Shown here piece after piece: positions 10,089 through 19,199 of a stretch of 64,000 nucleotides of DNA. Position 1 is the first letter of the stretch. Each line of letters begins with the position of its first letter. A model generated the notes under the pieces. The model saw only the letters and a list, made by a program, of their open reading frames with translations, was not told where the DNA came from and ran no database searches. The position numbers were made by a program, and so were the translations under genes. This stretch comes from Sphagnum magellanicum (Eukaryota > Streptophyta > Sphagnopsida > Sphagnales > Sphagnaceae), in contig CM038908.1 of assembly GCA_021904315.1 (NCBI GenBank), positions 19,488,501 through 19,552,500 on the forward strand, read 5' to 3'.

Positions 10089-13000
10089 CTACATTTCCAA
10101 AACCTCTTTATATACGACATTCTGCATGTATCCATCGGGACCCTGGCCGCTGAAAATCTTGATGTTTGCACTACTTGTGACCCGTGAGATAGCAACATAT
10201 AGCTGACCATGGGAATAAACTGAAGACAGCAAATATAACCCAATGTTGTTCAATGTCTGACCTTGACTCTTGTTGATTATGATCGCAAATGCCACTCAAA
10301 TAGGAAATTGACGACAACGCAAAACAAATGGACAATCAGTCTCGAAGGGGGACAATCAGTCTCGAAGGGGGACATGATGATGCGGGGTATGAACACATGT
10401 TTACCGACATTGTTCCCTGTGATGATCTCTGCTTCAATGACACGTTGACCCAATCTCTTGACAATCAACCTCGTACCATTGCACAATCCTATTGATTAAT
10501 TGAGATTGTGCAACAAAAGGATTGGCACGCCCACTTTGAGTTCCAGCTTATGATTTGCGATACCACTAAATTGCAAAGTGTTCAGAAATTCCACCGGATA
10601 CAATGAATCCATTGAAACTCCTACAGTAACACTTGCACTTTTTTCTATTGGAGTCAAAGAATTTACGCTCAAGTACGTGTGCAATTCTTCAAATAATGAT
10701 TTTAGAATTGCATTGTTGACTTCATCAACGTCAGTAATTTTGCGGGCCGGAATGTTGTGTTGCATAAGATACATGGCATCTCCAGAATGGCATTGGTGAT
10801 CCGGATAGATGGTTTGAATTAATCCTCTTAAGCTACAATCTTTTGCTAGTAGCCTCATATGGGACGGAATCTTGATCCAATTTGGATCGACACCTTCTTA
10901 TTCTGCAATGGCAGGAAGACTACCATCTCCAACATTCAACACCCATTTCGCAAATTCTCGTTGCTCTTTAGAATTGGCTGCCATGACTCGCATGTTGATA
11001 TGAAAACGAAGAATCGTAACATGCTGCCAAAGATGCGATCGAGGCAACAAAGCATTGACAATGTCTTCTCGTCCTCCCTTGGGAACAACAGGAAGGATCT
11101 GTCAAAAATCCCCACCAAGGACCACGATTTTCCCACCAAAGATCTTTTCGGTTACATGTGCATCATCCAATTGCATCAAATCACGCAGGGTCCGATCAAT
11201 AGCTTCGAAAGCTCGACGATGCATCATCGGTGCTTCATCCCAAATGATCAGATCAGCTTTACGCACCAACTCGGCCACTTTCATCTGTTCTGTGATGTTG
11301 CAAGTCAACTCATCGTGTAGATCAATTGGAATCTTAAATCTTGAATGGGTGGTTCTACCGCCCAAAAGAAACAAAGATGTAATTCCTGATGAGGTAACTG
11401 CAAGCACGATTTTGCCTTGCCTTCATAGACGGGACAGAAGCGTTGTCTAAACAAATGTTTTGCCGGTTCCACCACTGTCATACACAAAGAATAATTTGCC
11501 CTTTTTGTTTGTCACAACATTCAAAATAGTTTCGTATGCACTATGCTGATCATCATTGAGCCTATCTTCTGCATTTTCTACATCTGTGGTCAATGAATGC
11601 TGACCATAAGCTAGTTCTTCTTGGACCAATCGGTTTCTTCCATGAACAGAAGGGACGTAATTAGACTTGGGAAGCGTTGGAAAATCTTCCAGGCGGTGTC
11701 CATTGCGGATGAGAACCTGATCAATCTCATATAATGCATGATCCTTTACCACATCCTCAGAAAGGGTAACAGTTGGATCATCACGCTCGCGACGTGTCAT
11801 TGCTTCAATGTCATCGCTCGAAAACTCCCAATGTGCATCCCATAGCTATCTGGGATTCGTCACCTCACAAAACATCAGCATGGAGGCAAACATGTCACGT
11901 AACTGTCGTCCTGAGGCCCAAAAGATCGACTTCTTCCAAGGCTTGATGCCATTCATTGTCGTCTGCAAGTAAACCCATTGCAATGCATGCATTTTTGAAT
12001 GTGTCGTGCTTTGTGCCATCCACTATCCGCAAATGCTCGTAGGATGTGGTACCTTTGACGCAGTTCAGCAACATTCGTAAATAATAACATTCACCCGATG
12101 TTGGGTGTGCATAATACATGTGGCCAATGGCAAAGCCTCTCCTGCACATTGACCATCGCTTCAACTTCCGATTCCACACCCATTGTTGAGGGAATTGATC
12201 GAACATAAGGCTTCGTGCAGCTTTCGATTTTTGGTTTGTTTTGAACCATTCCGTCATCATCGTTCTAGAAATGGCTGATCGTGCTGTCATTTCTTGCACA
12301 TCATCATCATCGTCGAACAACACCATTTGTTGATTAGGCAAATGGTATTGTAGATGCTCAACGGCAGGAAACCGTTCATGCATATCAAACTTGAAGATGT
12401 GCCACGCTACTTCCGATGCAAATACATAGTGACAATTGAAATATTTTTTAATTTCATCGGCTTCGACCACATTCCCTTTGGTGGCATTGTCGTTCTGGTG
12501 TGAGATTTCAACAGTTGTACGATCATGTCCTTTATAAACGTACTTGAACAGATACTTGATTGCACGAATGTTGTTGCAGACCTCAACGTTGATGTGCGCA
12601 TCGTATTTGGTCAACAAATAGACATTATGTGGTACCACCCAACGATTGTCCAATTCAACGCCATGAACCAAAAGTGTGCACCCCATATCTCTGCGTTGAT
12701 AAATAGGATATCCGTTTACATCCGTCACCATCTCGGATTGGAACTTGCGTGGATATTTTTTTTGCATTTGCCTTCTTGCATGCATGGGGCATTTGGAAAC
12801 ACAACTCCACATGGACCATGCATCATGCATTTGGCAACCGTTTCGTGGGCCAACCTGTTTGTTTCTGGATTCGAAAGTTCAGCACTAATCATGCAATTTA
12901 CATCCTCGACCATGTGTGGCTTGTAGTCTTCGGCAAAAGATGAAAATGTGTGCATGCGGCAGCCCACACTTTTGAAATTCAATGACATAGATTCCTGTAA

Positions 13001-14640
13001 TCGTGCGTCCCAAAATATGTTTTTTGTGAATGTCATTGATCAACTCCTTCAGCTTGATTTTGAACACTCGGGTTACCAAATCCGGTTGATCCTGAGGTTG
13101 TTGTCTAAGCAGCAATGCTCTTTTGATCTCAGGCCATTGGGGATTGCAAATGAATGTAACAAACGCATCCAGGCAATGGGCCCATCTACAAATTGCCATG
13201 GCATTTTGATAATTCTGAACCATGTGACGTGGACCTACTGTGAAAAAAGATGGCAAAATGATCATTTGTCTAATGGCAGCAGTGTTATTGTCACCTACAA
13301 CAATGGCGTCCTGAAGGCCTTTATAAAGATCTGCACGAAGTTTTTTTTTATTCAAACGAAGATACTTCAAGCTGTTTTGTTTGATAGCCACATAAGCATC
13401 CACAATGTATTGATGCATCAATCGATCACCCCGAAACAACACAATGCCATAAGTATCTCGATGTTGAAGTCGATAACCGTAAAATTTGGCCATTATCACA
13501 TTGCGATGTTTTTTTTTATGTTCAGCTTCTTCTTCCAAATCTGCATCAGCAACAACACCATTGAGCGGAATATTCGGATGCCATCCATCTTCACCGTAAG
13601 GAAATAACAACGGATAATGTAGAGCCATGTATCCCACATGTAGCTCAGAAATGCGTTGAAATGGGTCAGCTTGCTGAGCAACGATAACGTCACGCCTGTC
13701 TACAGCCTCAGAACCATTTCCTACCATCAATGTAGTGACTTCATCGGTCGTTGGCACATTGTATTGGCGAGCATCCTATGTTCGAAAGGCAATGAGACAC
13801 AATTTTAGATCCGTGGGAGCACCTTCTGTTACCATCATATCCCTTGCCATTTTGAACACTTTGACATAGGGTTTGATATCATACATCATGGTCAACAACC
13901 GATCCAACGTCGTTGGATCAAGCAATGGCATAATGGCATGGCGGTTTTAACGTTCGTTCTCCGTATCATGAATGTACAACTGTGCAAATTGTGGACGTTG
14001 TCCTTCAACAAGACATAGGGATCTGATTTTGTGGTAAAACTCACCCTGAATGTGAAAAGAGTATGGTCCAATGCCTTTTGTTACCGACTCATCAACTTTG
14101 GCACCAAGCGAAATGAATGCCAACATCGAATTGTACATGCGAATCTGATCCTGAAATTTGACGACACTTCTCTCTTTGCTAGTTAAAAGAACTTCCAAGT
14201 CTTGCGGTGTTGTAGGAAGATTCGACAACAGAACTTTGCTATTCTTGCAACATAGCAAAAACTGTGGGTTGCTATTGCTTGATTTTGCCAATCATTTTTT
14301 GATCCACATTTTTGCATTGCAAAATCCACAGATTGTGTCCATTTCTCCACAATCCCATCGTCCCAGGGCTAACGCATCTTTGTCTCCAAACAGTTGTAAT
14401 GTGTCATTGCCAAGAGAAGGTTGTGCACGTGCAGCTGCTTGTCGTACGGTTCGTCGTTCTCGACATAGACAATTATTTCGTTCTTGTGGCATTTCAAATG
14501 GCCTGACTAACTTTGTACGTTGCTTGGCACGTTGTTCTCTCTGTAGGCGATTGTGAAGTTCACGTGCAGATTTTAACGTGTCTTGATTGAATTCTGTTGG
14601 AACATTAATATGTGGAATAGGATTTTCCAAAGAATTAGTT
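10089..14640 (-). pseudogene. RepHel: Helitron Rep endonuclease / PIF1-like helicase, decayed
   Basis: RepHel nicks and rejoins DNA with a HUH/two-tyrosine Rep domain and unwinds it with a superfamily 1 helicase. Visible parts on the minus strand, 5' to 3': a CGFC..W zinc-finger-like segment (14292-14340) followed by FLLCC and the 'RPQFAQLYIHD' block (13947-14290); the Helitron_like_N region (12885-13757); the HUH motif GLPHAH (near 12975); the two-tyrosine motif KYLFKYVYKG (near 12530-12560); Walker A GGTGKT (near 11450-11480); Walker B LIIWDEAPM (11225-11251); and the C-terminal SQGQTL and VAISRV motifs (10175-10270). The frame is interrupted by several frameshifts and in-frame stops, for example a stop just before 'DARQYNVPTTDEV' at about 13785 and a shift just after the HUH motif. 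It cannot make a full protein. No OTU or RPA module was seen. Confidence 0.9.
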
Positions 14641-14790
14641 TGCTCATCATTCTGCTGAACTTCTGGGTGCTATCGAAGGATCGTCGAAGCTGCCAAAGCA
14701 CTACCATGCTACATAATGAGTGCATGCATACGTTCTTGTATGTCTTCAAGCATTGTGGAGAATATATGTTAGGTTTGTTATTGATATAGA

Positions 14791-15217
14791 TATCAAAATC
14801 TTGGGGGGGGTTTCTCCTGCACTCTTATCTGCTGGTGCCGTGTGTGTATGTATGTATCTTGGAGGTTGTTTGAATTGGCACATCCTGAACTTACCTTACT
14901 GTTATTGTTGTTAGGGCTCTAAGGTATTCATTGCAACATTGGGATCAGTCTTCCATTAGAAAGTTCTTGCTTGGCTGGAGCTTAAACCTAGCCAGAGAGA
15001 GGAAATCACTCACTCAATGATGTGCCCTCACAGAGATTTCTAAAAGTGATTTCAAGGTCTACTTGGACTTGATCTTTAAGCCATATAGTCGTTTTGCGGA
15101 TGTAAGAAAGCATGCGAACTGAGAACAAAACAATGAAGGTAATGCAGTGGTAGCAGCAGATTTGGAAGACATCCTTTACTATATCAAAGAGATTCACATA
15201 ACCTTCTTTTTCTTTAG
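14791..15217 (+). other. Possible decayed exon upstream of the 275-codon frame
   Basis: The plus strand between about 14915 and 15200 has protein-like readings in one or two frames, for example 'KVLAWLELKPSQRE' and 'DLEDILYYIKEIH', broken by stops. A pyrimidine tract ending in ttctttag at 15217 would be a good acceptor for the following open frame. This may be a decayed upstream part of the same gene fragment. I do not recognise the family. Confidence 0.3.
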
Positions 15218-16053
15218 GTCAAAATTTGTCCCTTAACGATTTGGAAGATGACTACCATAACCTTGGATGTGATGACTCTCAAATTTTTGGCTGTGCTCTT
15301 TCTCTTTTGTCATGGGGGACTCCTTATCCCCCTGCTATTGCTGCTCTTGACCTCAGTATTGACCATACAAACTTGGAGTACCTTGTAACTAATAACACAT
15401 GTAGCAACTTAGCTTCTTCTTTCACACATCATCTGCACCAACTGCAGCAGCCACAAGAGCAATATCTTGCACTTGAGAAGCTCTATCAAGTGCAATCTGT
15501 AGGTCTAGGGGGCATGGAGGTTAGTGAAAGCAGCAAAATCACAAACAGCCATCCTTTGGAACAATCCACTCAGTTGCAGCATGCTGGTGGGACAACCTCA
15601 TGTAACTTTCTTTCATCTCTCGGTGGGTTGGGGTTGGATGCTGCAAACTCCATGTTGGAATTTTTTCAGTCAAACAATGAGTTGGAAGGCATTCCAAGTT
15701 GTGGAGTGTCCAGGAATGCTCATCAAATCTCAAAGGCCACCAGTGATTTGGTGCACACACCAAGCTTGCAAGTGCATCATCATCAACACCATTTCCATGA
15801 AGTGTGTGCTAGTGTGCCTATCATCACCCCAGTAAGTCCCAGGTACAGCACTTTCCTTGAATCACTATGGACCCATAGCACCCTTCTTGAGACTGGTCAC
15901 ATTGCATCTCACAACTGCTCTATTCCCTTCACACAACCCTCTAATAGATTATACACTTTTGATGCACAACAAGATGAGGAGGTCATTTTTATTTGCACAC
16001 GAAAGAGGAACACAAATTTGTTTCACAATCAGCACAAAGTTCACAAACCATAG
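15218..16053 (+). CDS. Unrecognised ~275-codon open frame, possible captured host exon
   Basis: The frame is open for about 275 codons in a locally GC-richer stretch. It starts with a TTG in the frame, preceded by a splice-acceptor-like tract at 15205-15217, so it is more likely an exon than a gene start. The reading is rich in Ser, His, Leu and Gln, with a His/Gln-rich stretch near 15770-15800 (VHHHQHHFHE) and a 'SSLGGLGLDAANSMLEFF' segment. There are no membrane segments and no catalytic motif I recognise. The composition resembles the disordered parts of plant transcription factors, which is only an impression. The stop at 16051-16053 leads straight into a pyrimidine-rich tract. It sits between the Helitron and other gene fragments, so it may be a captured or decayed host exon. 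Confidence 0.4.
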
Positions 16054-16103
16054 GCAAAACAAAGGGCAAAAAAATTCCAACTTACTATTATTTTCTTTTA
16101 GCT

Positions 16104-16505
16104 CGATGATTCACACCCGAAGCTTTCTTCCATCTTGTGAAACTCCAAATGTTCGACCAATTGTACCTTCAAAACTCCCCCGTGCCCCCCAAAACCAAAT
16201 GAAAAAAGAGGAAATCACACCCACATGAGAATCACCAATTGGGTGACTCAATCTGTCCCTTGGGATGTCAGATCCAAAAGAAAAAAACAAAAACAAAAAA
16301 CCCCAAAAAAGAACTTCAAAAAGAGGGGTAATGTAGCAAGTGTGGAGTGTTTTATGGGTTTGTTCGCACCATGTTGGCTTGCTTGCTAGAAGCAAAACTT
16401 GCATTGCGTCAAGTAAGTGTCCATGAGCACAACCGCACCATCGCACAACGCCCCCCTTTACTCCAACGTCCTTGCCTCTCCAATAGGCCTTGTGGGGGTG
16501 GGTAG
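16104..16505 (+). repeat. Tandem unit U1 (402 bp)
   Basis: U1 carries the ordered blocks 'cacccgaagctttcttccat', 'ccttcaaaactcccccgtg', 'gggatgtcagatcca', 'gcaagtgtggagtgtttta', 'cattgcgtcaag' and 'aggccttgtggggg'. U2 repeats the same order from 16506. Short frames in both orientations are by-products. Confidence 0.85.
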
Positions 16506-17975
16506 CTTGACAATTCGCACCCAAATCTTTCTTCCATTTTGTGAAACTCCAAATGTCCGACCCATTGTACCTTCAAAACTCCCCCGTGCCCCCCAAAACC
16601 ATATTTTCAAGAGCCCAAATCTAGATGAAAAAAGAGGAAATCACACCCACATGAGAGTCACAAATTGGGTGACTCGATTTGTCCCTTGGGATGTCAGATC
16701 CAAGAGAAGAAAACAAAAACAAAAAACCCTAAAAAAGAACTTCAAAAAGAGGCGTAATGCAGCAAGTGTGGAGTGTTTTATGGGTTTGTTCTCACCATGC
16801 TGGCTTGCTTGCCAGAAGCAAAACCGGTATCCATTTGTAAAGAAATCCATACCTAATCATCTAATCGCTTCCTTTTCTTTTTGCTCGAGGACTCATGATT
16901 ATCTCGACCTGCTGTTGCTACACCGGCGCCTCCAACTGCTGCTGCCACAGGTGGTAGTTCTTCGTAGTCATCCTCGGAAGAATCTGTGAGTGTCACACCA
17001 CTTGCACTAAGTTCTGTTGTCCTCTCTGCTATCGTCCTCTGAGCTGCAGCAATCCTACTTACCGGAGTTCCATCAACTAAACCAGCCGCAGCAGCCGGAG
17101 CTGCATGAACGCCGCCGGCGGTGGTTCCCATCAACAACATAGCAGTTGCTGCAGCATTTGATGAAGGGAAGATCCCACTCATGGCGGCTCCTCAATTTCC
17201 AACCTTGGCTCACCCAATTTCAGAGTAGATGCAGTTATACACAGCTCATTAAGATACGCCTCTATAGTGTGGCAAATCATCCGAAACTTTGCCAAACTGG
17301 GCAGATCAAGTTTGACAGCCCCACAAACACACATGTGTCATGAGCTGCAACTTTTTTTTTGTGTGAGAAAAACCACTTTCCAAGTGCTATGAAATTTGAG
17401 ATTCAAAGTTTTGATTTTCAGACCAAAAAAAATAAAAATTTATCAGGCACTTAAATAAATTACCTCAGTAGTTAAGATGAGGTCCTCCTCTTCAAACTCT
17501 AGTGGCGCATTGTCATGGCAGTAGTCTCCTTTGGGACACAGTGCTAAAACCTGATCCAATGCAAAATCAAAGTATAAATCAGCTTCTCTGGACTCAAAAC
17601 CAGAAGATGATGGCCCAGGGTTTTAAAATATCACATGAGTTTCAGCTTCATAATATTACATGAAGCTGCTGAAAGGCGAAACCTAGCTGGCAGAAGCAAA
17701 ATCATAACCAGGGTTTTAACAAACTGAAGGATTCACAGGAGAAGCTTTCGAATATTCAACACAACCTCTTTCAACACTCCAAGCAACTTTCCGTCCTCAC
17801 TCAGCCTGAGGCAGGGTATATCGAGCTCCACTTTGTTCAAGGGACTGTTCCCCTTCAGCAATATCGAAAGGTCATTGCGTCAAGCAAGTGTACATGAGCA
17901 CAACCGCATCGTTGCACAACACCCCCCTCTGCTCCAGCGTCTTTGCCTCTTCGGCAGGCCTTGTGGGGATGGGAG
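16506..17975 (+). repeat. Tandem unit U2, split by a 1,047-bp insertion
   Basis: 16506-16826 matches the first part of U1, and 17874-17975 matches its tail (16396-16505). The interruption falls between 'agaagcaaaac' and 'cattgcgtcaag'. Against U1 three to four bases are missing at the junction, and no target duplication is visible. The inserted DNA carries minus-strand gene fragments. Outside the insert the two units are close to 90% alike by eye. Confidence 0.75.
16853..17873 (-). pseudogene. Host gene fragment with exon-like pieces, unknown function
   Basis: Three coding-like pieces lie in order on the minus strand. (a) 17873-17735 reads 'DLSILLKGNSPLNKVELD...'. (b) About 17625-17466 reads '...LDQVLALCPKGDYCHD...EEEDLILTTE' and ends at a GT donor (gag|gtaatt). 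(c) 17340-16853 has '...LPSLAKFRMICHTIEAYLNE...' running to a stop that overlaps the ATG of a 109-codon frame in the next register. That frame is Ala-rich, has an acidic SSEDDYEELPP segment and ends in a basic KKKRKR stretch that could be a nuclear localisation signal. The GC content is clearly higher than in the surroundings. This looks like part of a nuclear protein gene. The register change suggests decay or a missed splice. I cannot name the family. Confidence 0.5.
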
Positions 17976-18094
17976 GAGAGATCCAGGTATAATCCGAGCA
18001 TAATAGGAGATATCCGGGTATAATCCGGGCATAGTAGGAGATATCCGGGTATAATCCAGGCATAATAGGAGAGATCCAGGTATGATCCGGGTAT
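17976..18094 (+). repeat. 31-bp minisatellite, 3.8 copies
   Basis: Units start at 17976, 18007, 18038 and 18069 (the last is partial). Each has two half-units of the type 'atccgggtata / atccgggcata', so the array probably grew from a shorter word. The frames it gives (repeated 'YPDYTWIS'-like) are artefacts of the repeat. Confidence 0.9.
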
Positions 18095-18336
18095 TTCACC
18101 CCATGCCAATGGGATATCTTCTCTTGGGTATCTTCTGAGCTTGCCTTTGTTTTAGGGTATCATTTGAGGTAACTTCAGGGAATGAAAATAGAATAAACAT
18201 ACCCTCCACTGAACATCACCAAGTAATCGAATGGTCACATGAACGCCCATCATTTAAAACAGTTCTCATGACTGAACAGATGGATGACGGGACAGATGAA
18301 ATGATGCTTCACATCCCGACGTCCTTTACTATATGT
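18095..18336. other. Short non-coding stretch
   Basis: Unique-looking sequence with no open frame or motif of note, apart from a 'tcctttactatat' word also present near 15170. Confidence 0.35.
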
Positions 18337-19160
18337 AATTCCCAACCTACCATATGTAGGTTGATAGTAGTCAACAATATGTCAACATCTCCAAAAGGTT
18401 TGATCGCCAAGTGTAGGGTAAAGCCCTAGGATGGGGATTTTTGCAAAAGAAGGGGCCTAGGACGAGGCCGAGTCCAGCCTTGCATTTTGGGAATGTCCCC
18501 CACCCATGGGCTTTACCTATCATAAAGCATGAGGCAAAATTTATCATGAACCAAGCCTACATAGATCACGAGGTGTGGGAATGGGAGGGATATTATGCAT
18601 ACTCCTCAATAATGGGAGGGAAATTATGCCTACTTATAGGTGTAAGAACCCTCTCATTATTGAAGAGTAGGCATACTATCCCTCCCATTTTCTAGGAGGG
18701 AAATTGATGAATACAAGGTGCCTTCCAAATACACTATAGATTTTCTCTGAATGCTTTACTTTCCAAGAAATCAATGTAGCAGCAATATGGAATAATTTTC
18801 AAGTTCCAAAAAAACTTTGAAAAATTTTGGGCACAATTATGAGATATTTATTTTAAAATTCAAATATTTCACAAGTAATATAATTAATGTTGGACTAGCC
18901 CAAGTACTACAACATTAGTTGATGCGAAAAATGACAACAATTTTAAGAACCTTAATTTTCATGTGGCCAATGAGAAGGCTTGACATGCACTTGATATGGC
19001 CCAGTTTTTTTTTTTGGGCTTTGGGGAAATCGTTGAGGAAAGATTTTTTTGTTGACCACAATATGATCTTATCAAATCCCTAAAAAGTTCCTCAAGATGT
19101 TTTCAATAGCAACACACTTTTATCCCATATGTTTCCCCCAAAATTGTCCTCATTTCACAT
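18337..19160 (+). repeat. Complex repeat X-Y, copy 2
   Basis: 18337-18411 matches the X tail ('cctaccatatgtaggttgat', 'ctccaaaaggtttgat') and 18758-19160 matches block Y of copy 1 (8490-8935), including 'ccaatgagaaggct' and 'gggctttggggaaa'. The two parts are adjacent in copy 1 but separated here by a 345-bp insertion. The trailing X' block of copy 1 is absent. Confidence 0.75.
18412..18757. mobile_element. 345-bp foldback insertion, candidate non-autonomous element
   Basis: Copy 1 of the complex repeat is uninterrupted at this point and serves as the empty site. The insert holds two hairpins. The first pairs GGTAAAGCCC near 18415 with GGGCTTTACC near 18510 and also pairs GGGGA with TCCCC inside. 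The second pairs 18583-18614 with 18655-18686 (32 nt, 3 mismatches, 40-nt loop). There is no coding potential. 'ccaag' words flank the insert but also occur near the empty site, so a target duplication is not proven. It may be a foldback element, a MITE relative or a hairpin-RNA locus. Confidence 0.55.
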
Positions 19161-19199
19161 GTATATAACTAGGCCCTCCATCTTTAATAGAAACTTCTA

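Larger units (their letters stand above)
10012..14790 (-). mobile_element. Helitron (rolling-circle DNA transposon), autonomous-type but broken
   Basis: The minus strand encodes remnants of a complete RepHel protein in the right order: zinc-finger-like N-terminus, Rep endonuclease, then a PIF1-type helicase ending at 10089. The coding span is about 4.55 kb, usual for plant RepHel. Helitrons begin with TC after an A and end with CTRR downstream of a short hairpin. On the minus strand a TC preceded by A at 14790 (TCTATATC...) is a plausible 5' end. A perfect 7-bp stem with a 5-nt loop at 10030-10048 is a plausible 3' hairpin, but no CTRR lies within about 20 nt of it. Both ends are therefore provisional. 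Confidence 0.7.

Noticed and set aside
10859-11450. Plus-strand frames of 130-150 codons
   Set aside because: They are shadows of the helicase part of RepHel on the minus strand, which holds Walker A and B.
12948-13607. Plus-strand open frame of about 219 codons
   Set aside because: It lies opposite the Helitron Rep region, whose motifs read clearly on the minus strand. The plus reading has no family features.
16111-16989. Frames of 120-190 codons in both strands of the tandem units
   Set aside because: They follow the duplicated non-coding units U1/U2, are rich in simple sequence and continue across the repeat boundary.
17976-18094. CRISPR-like regular repeat
   Set aside because: Units are contiguous with no spacers, and the context is a plant genome. 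It is a minisatellite.
15168-18335. 17-bp near-identical word 'gac(a/g)tcctttactatat' at about 15168 and 18318
   Set aside because: A single short match without extended similarity on either side. It could be chance, or a trace of a shared repeat too short to support.
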